The notes: generated by a model from the sequence alone, not told the origin. Positions 1-12,164 are shown, counted from the stretch's first letter. The stretch: 64,000 nt of DNA from Vespa crabro (GCF_910589235.1 NC_060963.1:7541501-7605500), one strand, 5' to 3'. Numbers and translations are program-made.

Positions 1-1748
1 TAGTAAATAAGTATGGTTACACATATAAATTTAATTCATTTGAAATATAACTGTGAATTAGTATTAAATAAATAATTGTGTACTAGTAATAATTTGTTAC
101 GAATTATAGTCATAAATAATATAGAAAAATAATAAACGCATAAATTCTATGGAGTATTTGTATTCCATGGATAGGTTATCCATAGAACTATAGTAATAGG
201 ATTATATCATAGGGTCGAAAAAGAAAAAATGTTTACTTTAAAAGGTCATGAAATATTAACCGTTGAATTTTTAAGAAATCTTTTCTACTTAAAAAAACAT
301 AATTAATTAATAAATTTATACTTAAGTTTTTTTAATCTCGCTTTTTTTCTTATAATATATTTTGAAAAATCGTTATGTAAAAATTCTAGTTTTTACTTGA
401 TGTAATTTATCGTATCATATTCCTAGTATTAGTTTGACTACCTGAAATATGGTTAAAGAAAGAAGAAAGTATGAGGAGATCATCAGAAAAGATCAGGTGA
501 AAGCTTAAAAAGAAATTGAAGTGGGAATGGTGTGAATTTCGAGTTGAAGGTTTTGAAAAAATCGAAGAGAGAAAAAGAAAAACCAAAAAGATAAAAACGA
601 ATGCTAGCTAAAAAGAGGGTCCTGATGTACGGATGGCCCTTACAATCAAGATTCAGATAGCGTTTAACGAGTGGTTTTGTACCAAAATCTTTTTTCTAGT
701 ACCACTTACTAGATACTTTTTTCCTACCTATTCTTGTCTATTACTCAACAGGTAAAAAAGGTATGTACTGTCGATCATTGTGTGGTAACTTTGTTGACCC
801 CGTCGCGTGCTATGCGTCTATTTCTTTTTATTTCTCTTTCGCTATGTTCAAAGCTAAGATATCTATGCTTCGAAGATGCATCGATGTTTTTCTTATATTC
901 GCATAATTCTTTCCCGAAAAATTTAACTATGACTTATTTAAGTAATTATTTCGCAATGACTATTCGAGTTCGACGATTTTTTAGATTAAAAATGCAGACT
1001 TCATTCTGAGGTGTAGACTAGAAACTTAGAACTCATTGTATTTAAATTGTACGTTATTCTTTTTAATTTTTATTCATACATTTTTAATTATTTCTAAATA
1101 AAAAATGAAACGTGATATGAATGAATTAAAAAAATGGATTGTCGTTTTTTAATCTTACGAAGGACAGTTACTCATTAATCAAAAAATATGAATAGCATTA
1201 ACGGAATTTTTAGAAAATAGATAACCAACTTTCTTTATGGGTACTTTAAATGTCTTGTAACCCTGTTACTAAGGCTGTTAGAGTATTTATTTTCTAAAAG
1301 TCAACCAACCTCAATAAAAACTAACTGGTAGAGAAAGATCCTAAATTATCTGAAATTTTCTGAAAAGAATTTATGTATGTAAAAACATAATTTGTGTAAC
1401 TCGTAAAAAATTTTTCTTTTATCTTCGAAAGTAACGATATCGCAAAATATTTGTAGATTATTTAAACTAGAAGCAGTTCAAATAATTTGCAGACTGAGCA
1501 GTATTTCGACTACTTCTATGCTGTAATATTCAATTTTTTTTTGTATATCTCTTTTCAACTGAATGGAGATTGCTAAGAATAAAAGAAAAAGGCAAATTAT
1601 TTTTTGTATAATGTCGTTATTTTATATAATATTAATATTTATATTAATCGTTTTCAATTTCATTAAAATTTTTGAGATTTTTCATAGTATAATTAAATTA
1701 TCGTTGACCTCTAGTTATTATAAATAAAAGTTGTGAATGGATATATGT

Positions 1749-1821
1749 GAGAAAGAGAGAGAGTGAGAGAGAGAGAGAGGGAAAGAGTGAGAGAGAGAAC
1801 GAGGGTGGGAGAGAGAAGAGA
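1749..1821. repeat. (GA)n microsatellite
   Basis: Imperfect GA/GAAA tract read directly from the sequence. Confidence 0.9.
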
Positions 1822-2481
1822 ATGAAGTTGGCCCCAAAATACGATACGACCCTTTTTATGGAAAGATTAGCGGGGAAGGGTTAAAGAAAATGTTTTGTTG
1901 AAACTTTTCAATTTTTTTCTTCGTAAGCCTGAAATCCCTATTTTTTTATACATAAAATCCTTGACGAAAACATTAAACAATGATTTATAACTATTGCTGA
2001 ATAGGATCTGTTTAGGATCCTAAGGGTTTGGATCCTTGAAGTTGAGAGAATATTTTTCATTTGTTTTATTCCTTTGAAATTTACAATGATTTTCTAACAT
2101 TAGATTCTATATCACGGATGTGAATCTCTAGAACCGAATTGATATATTCAACTAGTTCTTTTCTTTTACAATGAAATATATAAATACTATGATATATATG
2201 TATGTATCATATAAAAATATTATTAATAAGAATATTGTTACATATATATATATATGTATTATATAAAAATATTATATAAAAATATATTAAAACTCGAACT
2301 CCAATAAATTGCGAATTACTATATTTAATTAAATAGATAAGTCATAAAATTTTTCGAGAGAATAAATTAGTTTTTAAGCAAAAAACAATTATGCAAATAC
2401 ATTATATTGACATAGCTTCAAAGCACAGAAGACTTGAATACACCTTCGAACCAGCCAAAAACAGATAAAAAGAACAATGCA

Positions 2482-2513
2482 AATATATATATATATTATT
2501 TATATATATATAT

Positions 2514-2544
<31 letters not shown>

Positions 2545-2545
2545 C
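2482..2545. repeat. (TA)n microsatellite
   Basis: Two TA runs separated by a short ACACACA interruption. Confidence 0.9.
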
Positions 2546-3001
2546 TATGTATTATTTAATTAATTAATATAGAAGATTATTATTTTATACGTAACAATAA
2601 AGAAAAAAGTTTATCGAACGAAACTTTTTAGTTTCGAATGTTGATTAAAATATGAAAAATATAATGAAAAATAGTGAAAACAATATTTTGAATGAAAAAA
2701 GAAATAGGAAAAAAATAGGAAAGTAAGAGAAGGAGATGTATATAGTATGATTGGAAATAGTAAAAGGATTATACGTTATTGGAAATTTTACATAAAAAAC
2801 AACCGTAACTGGAATGGAATGTTTCGTTCTTAACGGATTCTTTTTTATTCGGGGCGTAAACGGTTCGCAAAAAGTTCACTGAGCAAGGGTAGGCGGGGTA
2901 AAGACGTTCCGGAGTGGGGTAGGTACGAGTGTACCTATGAATCCATAAAGATTGCTTGTGATTGGAGGAGCTAAGTGCGTTAGGGAAGGGAGCTCACATC
3001 T

Positions 3002-3008
3002 TATAAAG
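3002..3008 (+). promoter_or_regulatory. Possible TATA box of hb distal promoter
   Basis: TATAAAG lies at the end of a GC-richer block (2850-3000) and about 440 nt before a strong splice donor at 3444. A start site near 3030-3050 would give a noncoding first exon of about 400 nt. No sharp initiator was seen, so this is inference from position. Confidence 0.3.
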
Positions 3009-3216
3009 TAACTCTGAACCCTCAAATAATTCGGTATTCGTCTTTCAATCTTAGAAGTGCGAGCTTGTAGTAAAGAGAGCGGAAAGTAAAGAAGAAAAGT
3101 AAAGAAAAAAAAGGAAATCGAGTATGTGCTTATGTGTGTGAGTGTATACGAGTCTGTGTAATAGTATTTCGTGTAATAAAGGCAAAACTACTATAGTGAT
3201 TTTCAAAGGGCAATTG

Positions 3217-3299
3217 ATGACCTCTGTGTTTCTCTCGTTTTGTATATCTTCGTTGGTGCTAAGAAAGAGAAAGAGGAGAAGAAGTAGTAGTAGAAGAAG

Positions 3300-3331
<32 letters not shown>

Positions 3332-3366
3332 TAAGAAGAAGAAGAAGAAGAAAGAAAGAGGAATAG
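3217..3366 (+). other. Arg-rich upstream ORF in the hb leader (49 codons)
   Basis: A real ATG at 3217 opens 49 codons ending in TAG at 3364. The second half is read from the (GAA)n tract in the AGA frame, giving long runs of arginine. It lies wholly in the proposed leader exon. Translation is unproven; it may be only a by-product of the repeat. Confidence 0.35.
3261..3362. repeat. (GAA)n trinucleotide repeat
   Basis: About 100 bp of GAA/AGA repeats with TAG interruptions, inside the proposed hb leader exon. Confidence 0.95.
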
Positions 3367-3443
3367 TAGTAAATTCTTCGATTCCCTTCGATTCCCTTAT
3401 TGCGAAAGTGAAAGAAATCCAGGTTTTCTATCGCGAAGGAATG

Positions 3444-5154
3444 GTAAGTGTATTTTATCTTTTTCATTTTTTTTTGTTTTATTTTTTTTTGCGATCGTTA
3501 CACCGAAATACTATCATCAATCTGATCACAAGAATCTCTTTATGAAGAATTCTAAATCCGATGGAATTTCTTCTTAACGTCTCGTTTCACGAAATTTCAA
3601 GTTATGTCTAGAAATCAAAAGAACATTTAGAAAAACAGAACAAAAGTACGTCTTTCACTAAGTTAACTTTGACTTTGTTTTTGATCGTGCGTATTCTATA
3701 ATCCATTTGAAATAAGACGAGTTTGCGACGATGTTTATCAAAGTTCTTTTTTTTTTTTGTTAAATTTTTCATGAGAAACCTAGAAATACATATGTATTTC
3801 CAAGAATGGGGAACCATTCGTACATGGATATTAGATCGGAAAGACCATTCGCAAAAATTTTCTACTCGATAATGTTATAAAGTTAATTTGCTGTCGCGAA
3901 TTCGTTTGTTATTTCATTTTGGCCCATTATACTCTTTTATATTAACAGAACTTAATCGATATTAAATAACGCTTGGATGATTTTTTTTGTGTTTTTTTCT
4001 TTCAAGGATATTAACGATCATTTGCAAATATTTTCCTCATCGGTCGTACATACGAATCGTATATTGTTAATTCGTTAGTTCGACATAGGACAAATTATAC
4101 GACATTTATACACATATCCGAGGAGATATCTTATATCTTTCTCGTTTCTTCTCTCTTTCTCTTTGCTAGTATCTTTTCCGCCCATGTTGCCATTTCTTCA
4201 TTCGAGTCATTGAAATTATATTCGAGCACTCACGCATACATTTACATCGTCCCTTTGCTACAAATTCTCTATTTACGAAAATTCGACATTCGGTTTAACC
4301 TTCGATTCGACATCTCTATTATTTCGTTTGTAAAAGAAAATAATTTTCTAGTCGTGGAAGTGATAACTCAGCAAAAGGTAATCCGTTTTCTCTTTCTCTT
4401 TATATCTTGATATCTCGATATTAAGAAATAAAATGCAATTAAAAATTATATATTCCTTCGTGTTTCTTTACAAGGATTTATTTGATGTTAATTTTGTACT
4501 TGAGAAAATATTTTCTAACATTTATTTCATTTTAAAACGTCACAAAAGGCCGTCGAAATTTTATTTATGACACTTTGCTTCGTAGATAATGTAAAGGACA
4601 ATGAGACTCGAGTAAAAGTCAAAGGCGGAATATTTCGACCTGGTACGTACCCCAGCATTACTCTCCGTTTCCGTTAGTTGCTCCAGTTGAATAAATCAAC
4701 CGGACGTACCGATGTTACTCTTCCTTTTTCTTTCCCTTAGTATTCCTTGCTTGAGGAAGGAAGAGGTACGGTAGAAAGCTTTTTGAAGCTATTTAATTGA
4801 AAATTTACCTACGGATTATGTTCGGTCTCCCGTAGGTTTAGCCTTCAGGTTACTACCCTTTTTTCGCAGAACTTTGTACAATCTGTAGAAGTACCAAATC
4901 TCACTCTTCTTCTTGTTGTATACATTGTTTATAGTACTCGTGTAGACTGATGTTCAATTCTCTACTGCTTTGAACTAACTCCCTTGTTCTTTTAATATTG
5001 TCAATCGTATACGTAAAAAGTGGTACGCAGAATGTGATATACTTGATATTTCTTGCGAAGATATAATTTTACGAATTTTCCAATAGTTATTTCCTCGAAC
5101 ACGTCGCTTAAACGCATATCCAATTAATTGGGAATTTCGCTTTGTTTCACGTAG
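3444..5154 (+). other. Proposed 5'-UTR intron of hb
   Basis: Bounded by GTAAGTG at 3444 and TTTCACGTAG at 5154. It has no open frame with protein character. A weaker donor-like site (AAAAG then GTAATC, at 4378) could end an alternative proximal leader exon, but no promoter for it was recognised. Enhancers may be present; none can be identified by eye. Confidence 0.4.
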
Positions 5155-5163
5155 AAAATTAAA

Positions 5164-5340
5164 ATGAGAGGAAATTGCAAAAACGCAGAATTTGTTGTGC
5201 GGGAGTCGAATCAACAGCAACAGCAACAACAACAACAACAGCAACAGCAACAGCAACAGCAGCAAGAAATCATCAGAGACGAACAACATCCCCACCATTC
5301 CTCAATCACGCCCGGTTGGGTTAATACAGACAGAACTGTG
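5164..5340 (+). CDS. hb: hb coding exon 1
   Basis: Codes for residues 1-59: a short N-terminus, 18 glutamines and a His-rich stretch ending NTDRTV. It ends at a strong phase-0 donor, GTG then GTGAGTAA. Confidence 0.9.
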
Positions 5341-7586
5341 GTGAGTAATCGTCTGAATCCCCCATTCCCTCTCTTTTTCTTTTTCTCTTATTTTATTGTC
5401 CTATGTTAGTAACCTTACACGTACCCCTACCTTCACACATACATGAGTACCTACCCTTCTCACTCTCTCGCCCTTCACCGTTCGCAAATCTCCCCCTTAC
5501 TCAATCGACAAAATGTCGCTTTTCTGTCTTCAATGGAGTTTTCTCGATCATCGAAAAGAAGCTGCTAATTTTTTCTTTCTTCTTTTTTTTTCATCGTAGA
5601 AAGAGGAACCGGTTGAAGACAAAAACGACGATTCGGGGATGTCACCAGGAGATTACACAAGTAATTCAACGTCCCCTATGAGCGGAGGATCTTTTTCAGC
5701 ACCAAATTGCAGCTTATCGCCTGAAAGTTCAACTTCGCAGGATTCGAATAATATCCAATCTAATAATTCAGATTATAGTCCACAACAAATGTTTAATGAG
5801 TGTAGAGTACCTGGTGAATTCAATCAACACGGACAGACCGATGATTCTCAAATGGCCATGAATGTTGCTTCTGATGCTGCCAAGTCCAACTCCGATAATG
5901 GAGATGCATTACAATGTCCCATTTGTGGCACAATAAGTTTAAATAAGTATGTTAAAAAATATTGTTATATAATAAAGCTATATATAAGAAATTAATTAAA
6001 AATGATAATATAAGTATAAAAAGGAATATTTCATTGATCATTACTTGTTTTCAATACGAAATAAAGTAATAATACATTTTTTAAACATGCTATTATTTTG
6101 CAGATCAAGTTTTTCGGAACATCTTTCTAATCATTACGGCAATAGGGTGGAAATGCAAGATAATGGAAATAATGAATCGACTGATATAAGCGTTCCCGGA
6201 CCGTCTCGAGAGAGCAACAGTCAAACTTCACCGAATCCTGGAGAAAGATCGGAAGTTGACGAATCTGAGGAACCTGGACTTCGAGTACCACGAGTGAACT
6301 CACAGGGAAGAATAAAAACTTTCCGGTGCAAACAATGTCAGTTCGTCGCTCTAACGAAACTTGAATTTTGGGAACATAGTCGCAGACATATAAAAGCAGA
6401 GAAATTATTAACTTGCCCAAAGTGTCCATTTGTTACAGAATATAAACATCACTTAGAGTATCATTTGAGAAATCATTTTGGTTCGAAACCGTTCAAATGC
6501 GATAAGTGTTCTTATTCTTGTGTGAACAAATCAATGCTTAATAGCCACTTAAAATCACATTCAAATGTTTATCAATATAGATGTGCCGATTGTTGCTATG
6601 CAACAAAATATTGTCATTCCCTTAAATTGCATTTAAGGAAGTATACTCATCTACCTGCCATGGTACTAAATGCAGATGGTTCTCCTAATCCATTACCAAT
6701 TATTGATATTTATGGTACTAGACGAGGCCCAAAAAACAAGTCTAAAGTACAGAAGAAAGAAGGAACTGTTCGAAGATCGAATATTGAACAAACAAATACA
6801 GGATCGGGAATGGTAACGCTATCTCCTCAAGTCTCACCTACAAACTCACTTGCTACTACAACGAACTCAACTATCGTGAATCCTTCATCTTCTACTATGA
6901 CCGGTGGTAGCATGGTCAACGGCATGGTCAACAATTTGGATGTTGATAATCAGTCTACGATTATATCCTACAATCAAACATTTTCTGACTATCAATTACC
7001 AAATAATTTACCAATTCAAGAACCTCAGGAGAGGCTAATGCCTTTGGATCTGAGTATGCATACGCTACCATGTTCTTATGAAAACAATACCATGAATAAT
7101 CAATCGAGAAGATCAGTTACCCCAATCAAAGGAAAGGGTACAAACAGACGAAAGGGGAAGGCGTATAAGTTAGATCGTAGGTTAGTTGTCTCGGATAATG
7201 AAACAGACGAAGAAACAACATCACAATTGCAGCATACTCATGAGTTTTCGAGAAGGATAGAAAACGACGTTCGTAGCTTAGAAGATCAAATGGATGATCG
7301 GCAATCAGAAGAACATTCAGATAATCATCCAGAAGATTATTCGGAAGATCGTCCAGATTATCACCTTCCATCGTGTTCAAGGGATTTGGTTCCAAGATAT
7401 CGTCCCACTTCAAACGGTGATTCTCTATTCTGCTATTACTGTGAAATAGCCTTTGTAAATGTTATAATGTATACAGAACATATGAATTATCATGGATATG
7501 AAGATCCGTATACATGCAACAAATGCGGTCACAAATGTAACGATAAGGTAGCCTTTTTCCTTCATATAGGAAAATCGAAACATTAG
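5164..7586 (+). CDS. hb: Hunchback, gap-class C2H2 zinc-finger transcription factor (3 coding exons)
   Basis: Nuclear DNA-binding repressor/activator that patterns the anterior-posterior axis and sets temporal identity in neuroblasts (family knowledge). Coding exons 5164-5340, 5600-5946 and 6104-7586 join in phase to 668 residues. Seen in order: an 18-residue polyglutamine run (17-34); an acidic, Ser-rich segment; a first C2H2 finger (C165, C168, H181, H185) cut by intron 2; the middle cluster of four fingers (about 248-360) with Hunchback signatures such as [17 protein letters not shown] and YRCADC, followed by [10 protein letters not shown]; a PLDLS motif at 488-492; and two C-terminal fingers (from C618 and C646) ending HIGKSKH. 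ATG 5164 is preceded by an in-frame TAG at 5152 in genomic DNA. Identity is very secure; only the start is open, because the proposed leader splice could add four residues. Confidence 0.96.
5212..5265 (+). repeat. CAA/CAG repeat coding for polyglutamine
   Basis: 18 uninterrupted glutamine codons mixing CAA and CAG, which should slow slippage compared with a pure tract. Polyglutamine is common in insect gap-gene proteins. Confidence 0.95.
5600..5946 (+). CDS. hb: hb coding exon 2
   Basis: Acceptor TTTTTTCATCGTAG ends at 5599. The exon opens [13 protein letters not shown] in phase 0, runs through a Ser/Asn/Gln-rich segment, and ends inside the first zinc finger, after [10 protein letters not shown] plus two bases of a Lys codon. 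Donor GTATGT. Confidence 0.93.
6104..7586 (+). CDS. hb: hb coding exon 3 (most fingers and stop)
   Basis: Acceptor TATTATTTTGCAG ends at 6103. The first base completes the split Lys codon and restores the finger as [12 protein letters not shown]. It carries the four middle fingers, a linker with the PLDLS motif and acidic repeats, and the two C-terminal fingers. Stop TAG at 7584-7586. Confidence 0.96.
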
Positions 7587-7598
7587 TAAATACAAATG

Positions 7599-7623
7599 TT
7601 TCTCTCTCCCTTTCTTTCTCTCT

Positions 7624-7677
<54 letters not shown>

Positions 7678-7690
7678 CTCTTTTTTCCTC
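7599..7690. repeat. (CT)n tract in hb 3' UTR
   Basis: Starts about 13 nt after the hb stop codon, so it should be transcribed into the 3' UTR as a long pyrimidine tract. Confidence 0.9.
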
Positions 7691-7738
7691 GTTCTATTTT
7701 AAACTATTTGCATTATACTACTTTATATTGAACATATA

Positions 7739-7744
7739 AATAAA
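7739..7744 (+). terminator. Candidate hb poly(A) signal AATAAA
   Basis: AATAAA about 150 nt after the stop. A second AATAAA is at 7819-7824. Either could serve; a longer 3' UTR cannot be excluded. Confidence 0.4.
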
Positions 7745-8119
7745 AAACGAAAAAACTTGTAGAAGATCTTATCTATAATATTATAAAACTACAATAACGA
7801 TCAAATGAATTCTTCTATAATAAAAGTTTTCACGCATTTCTTAAGAGAAGAAGAAGTAGAAAAAAGGATTTATTAGTAATAACTTTAAAAGAGTCTAACT
7901 CTTAAACATCTTGTATTTGAGCGTAAAAATAATTACGTATAATCTCGACTAGTCAAAATTCTAGTTTTCTTAAACTTAAATATGCTGTTTTCTAGTATAT
8001 ACGATAAATTATATGAAAGAAAGAGAAATGTTCTTTGATGTTAAGAAAGTTTATCTACGAATTAGACTTCGTGATTTTATATTTATATATCTTTTTTGTA
8101 AAAGAGATATAGTATTTAC

Positions 8120-8148
8120 AATATATATATAGTATATATATATATATT

Positions 8149-8199
<51 letters not shown>

Positions 8200-8214
8200 T
8201 TTACATATATATAT

Positions 8215-8253
<39 letters not shown>

Positions 8254-8272
8254 TATATATATATATATATAT

Positions 8273-8322
<50 letters not shown>

Positions 8323-8345
8323 ATATGTATATATGTATGTGTATA
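8120..8345. repeat. (TA)n-rich block
   Basis: Over 200 bp of near-pure TA with AAT interruptions. Confidence 0.95.
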
Positions 8346-10737
8346 CACGATAATGAAATATAATTAAAATATGAGATGTGTAAAATTATATTTTTTCGAA
8401 AGGAATTTATCATAAAAAAGTATATAATTATTATATAGAAACATATATTTTTCGAAGTATAAAAGTTTTACCGTTTCAAAGAAAAAATGTAATTGAGATA
8501 CATGAACTTCGATGGATGCTACTTGCTATATTGATCAGACTAATTATGCGTTGATTTAATCTTTTTTTTTTGATCGACGAAATTTTTGTTTATATTCAAT
8601 CAATTGACTATATTATCTTTTTTTTCTTTTTATGTTGACATTTAACGCATCGTCGTTATTTATTTTCGAACAATAGATTTTTTTTTATTTTCTTGCAACT
8701 CGTTCCATTGTAAGTTCATGCCAATTTTCACTATTATTATGGCACGAAAAATGAAAAACAGAAGTAATCGCCTCACTTATGTGTGCTATTTACTCAGCGT
8801 TTAGACTTAGTATTATTGTACTTAATTTTTCGACATTCCGCTGATATCTATATATATATAAGACGACAGAATTTATTGTATTAATTTCTTTTTCTTTCGA
8901 ATTCTGTTTTATCGATCGCTGATTAAATCAAAACTACAGCGCCAGTATTATTAGTGCCTAGTATTAGTTACATTAAATAATCTTAAACCGAATTTAATAC
9001 CTTAAATATAATGCATTTTGATATGATTTATATACCTTTTATGAAAAAAGAAAATAAAAAGTAACGTTAGAAACATTCGAGATTAATTGTATGATTACCG
9101 ACGGTCGATGTAAATGAACTTCTTTTTCTTCTTTATTTCACTGATTTAAATTCAACAACAATTTAAATTCTATAGTTTTCATTTACAATTTCATTAAAAT
9201 ATTTAAACAATAATGAAATTGTCGAATGATACCATTAGAGGAATTTGCATTTACTTCTGATATTAAGTCGATAATTTTACAAAATTTTTTTTCAGTCTAT
9301 TTTGACTTTGCCGGTATTTCAGAGTTCTTCTATAAAAAATGTCAATTTTTGTCATTGTCAAATCATAGCAGCAGACTTACATAATACAATGATACAGGTG
9401 TTAACACACTAAGTTTCCTATTATATGCCATGTTAAAATAAAAAATGTTGTTTTCTTTTCATATTACTATCATCAATATTCCAAAAAACATATCAATTAA
9501 TTTAGTGTCGATATTATTATTCGAAAGCTTTATTATTTTGAACTTATCAATTTATTGTTCTGGTTATTTTCGCGAAATTTATTGACACGAATCCGTCCGG
9601 TTGAACGAAAAAGAGGCTTATTTACGGACAATTTTTCTATCGGACGTCAAACTATATTGAATAATAAACACACGTCAATCAATTAACAATTAATATGCAA
9701 ATTGTCACGTGTCGACACGCTCATAGGGAATTCTTCATTTAATTTATATCTCATATACAAGGCGAAAGAGAGTTTCGCTTTACGAAAGAAAAAGTTGAAT
9801 AAATTTTATCAAATCTTCTTTCTAATAGTAACCTTTGAACTTAAAAAATGTTTTGGTACTTTTTCATTCAGTTAGTTTTGAAAAAGACGTAAGTATTACG
9901 ATTTGGATATTACGATCATTAATTTTCTCTTTCTTTATCTTCTCTAATGAAAAAGAAACGTACATTTGAACTTTAACGCACGCATTAAAAAAAAAGCATG
10001 TATATAAATAGGTCGTCTATAGGTTAATTAAATGTAGATGGTAGTATCGAAGCTTCTCTTTGTGATTTTCTAACGAATCGATTAAGAAACAAAACAAACG
10101 TAATAGAAATATGAAGAAGTCGTCATAGACGGTGGCCGTTTTTAAGCGACGTCTTGACTTTAATCGACGGCTTTTAATTTCGATCGATAAAATAGAGATC
10201 AAAGTGGTCAATTCGTAATGTTAAGTAATTTTAGTACGCTATTACGGCATTGTAGACGAAAAAAATTTATAGAAAGTTTCAATCGAAAACGAACGGTTTC
10301 GATTTCGACCGCGTTTAATCGATATTGGAGATTGACCTAAATTTTAACATGAACCCTTTGAAATGAAACTGCCAGTTAAATGAATGCAATTTTCAATATG
10401 GAGTGTTGAGAGCCGTCACTTCGCGGACAATTTAGCTTTTCATTGGTACGGTAATAAATGTATCTTTTGTTACGAGAGCATGAAGAAGGTGTAATATCAT
10501 AAATAAACAAAAAGGTATGCATTTATAAATGGTTCATGTCGCTTTTTATCTTACTCCTTTTTATACTTGTATAATTTAATAAATGTTATATTTTTAATCT
10601 TTCATTATGTAAAGTTATAAAAAAGCCTTATACGACATTTCCTGTTTGTAAAAAGGCGATTATGTTGATTTTTGGGGCAAAGTATATTCATTCAAATCCT
10701 ACGAGATTTTCTATTTCGAGCTTAAATACGATGAATA

Positions 10738-10842
10738 AGAGATAGAGAGAGTGAGAGAGAAAGGGAGAGGGAGAGTGAGAGAGAGATAGAGAGAGAGAGA
10801 GAGAAAGAGTGACAGTGAGAGAGAAAGGATGAGTGAGAGAGA
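10738..10842. repeat. (GA)n microsatellite, imperfect
   Basis: GA tract with GTGA and GATA interruptions. Confidence 0.9.
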
Positions 10843-11722
10843 AATTTGTGGAGAAGGATGACGAGTAACCTCAGAGAAGGGGATTTGCATAAATAATATA
10901 TCGAATAGTGCAACTTCCGAAATAAAAAGGAATGAGATAGTTCTACTTCGATAACTTCGAATATGTTTCTTTTGAAATTATCCTCGATGATTGATGAAAC
11001 ATCATAACATCGATCGTTTTCTCTTCCTCTCCTCTTCCTCCTTCTTCTCTTGTTGTTACGAACGACATGTCTTCACTTTTGTTTGCGAGTTTCCTAAATA
11101 CATATCTGTAAAGAGAATGATAGTTAAAATAGAACTCTTTCCGTTTTTATTTTTTTATACGCAAGGGTTATCGAATTAATTAGAAAAGAGATGTTATATT
11201 TTTTATTATACACAATACTACTGTTTAATTATGAAATGTCGATAACACGACGTTAAGTCGGTTTTCGATGCTTTGTTCTTTTCTTTCTTTCTTTTTTTTT
11301 TTGTTTCTGTTGTCGGCTTCTTTACTTCGTTTTTTTTTCTCCCGACGTTAATAACAGATCGAATTTACATGGTCTCATCAATTCGAAAATAAAAGTAACG
11401 TCTCGCAATTAAATTGCGTTTCGAGACAATACCTTATTATCGTTTTTACATTATATGTTGTTATTTTTTGAAAGAAAAAAAAAAATGGAACATATCTAAT
11501 AAATCTGTCAAATTGTGTAACTAACTATCTTTCTCACTCGCTCAACTCTCTCACTTTCATTCTTGAAGAAATAGTCGCACGATACGCATGATACCATTTA
11601 TATTATACAATTCTCACAGACGTAACATTAAAAAACGAGTGGCCGATTTAAATCGTCGTTGTACATGCGTTTTTCTAGTATCTTTTATCTTTCGTGAAAA
11701 ACACATTCGCTGTATATACACA

Positions 11723-11726
<4 letters not shown>

Positions 11727-11774
<48 letters not shown>

Positions 11775-11783
11775 ATATATAAT
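11727..11783. repeat. (TA)n microsatellite
   Basis: Near-pure TA run. Confidence 0.9.
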
Positions 11784-11871
11784 AAATTCGCGTCGATCGT
11801 GTCAAAATATGATTAAGATTCTTATCGACCTATCACACCTTTTATCTATGGTTTACACGTACGTTAATACA

Positions 11872-11873
<2 letters not shown>

Positions 11874-11927
<54 letters not shown>

Positions 11928-11948
11928 GTATATCTATATATACATATG
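11874..11948. repeat. (TA)n microsatellite
   Basis: TA run with terminal TATATG/TATC variants. Confidence 0.9.
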
Positions 11949-12138
11949 TACAAGTCGTTATACATGCAAACGATATCGTTTGAATGTATTCAAAGAGCTA
12001 AAGTTAACTTCCAGGAATTAATTACTGATCCGAGTGTTTTCGTTTGGAGCTTTTTCTTAATGAATCGTGCAAACTCGTTTAATCATTCGTCATCATAGCG
12101 AGAATGCTCCGTAGGAAAATATTTTCTGCAATGTTTTT

Positions 12139-12164
12139 TAAAAATGTTTCCAAAAACATTTTTA
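12139..12164. repeat. Short perfect inverted repeat (11-bp arms, 4-nt loop)
   Basis: Arms TAAAAATGTTT (12139-12149) and AAACATTTTTA (12154-12164) pair fully around CCAA. It is AT-rich, so chance is possible. Confidence 0.6.

Larger units (their letters stand above)
1..3000. other. Upstream intergenic region, no supported gene
   Basis: AT-rich sequence upstream of hb. Short open frames occur, but none has recognisable protein content or plausible splice structure. It holds a GA tract (about 1749-1821) and TA tracts (about 2482-2545). GC content rises at 2850-3000, just before the proposed hb first exon, as expected for promoter-proximal sequence. Confidence 0.5.
3035..3443 (+). other. hb: Probable hb first exon (leader); start approximate
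   Basis: The exon end is supported by a near-consensus donor, GGAATG followed by GTAAGTG (donor G at 3444). The matching acceptor is TTTCACGTAG ending at 5154, 9 nt before the hb ATG, so the leader intron would be 3444-5154. The left edge rests only on the TATA-like box at 3002. The leader holds several upstream ATGs, including one opening an Arg-rich ORF at 3217-3366. The exon's last three bases are ATG; after splicing they fall in frame with hb (see findings). Confidence 0.5.

Noticed and set aside
199..4818. Bicoid/Otd-type motifs (TAATCC or GGATTA) at 199, 2766, 4379 and 4813 upstream of hb
   Set aside because: Four 6-mers in 5 kb of AT-rich DNA is near chance, with no clustering, so not called as an enhancer.
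8201..8413. Long open frames through TA, GA and CT repeats (Tyr-Ile, Glu-Arg or Leu-Ser polymers), here and at many other microsatellites
   Set aside because: They are translations of simple repeats with no other protein features.
7587..10000. Search for Nanos response elements (GTTGT plus ATTGTA) or Pumilio sites in the hb 3' region
   Set aside because: No paired boxes and no exact TGTANATA site seen.
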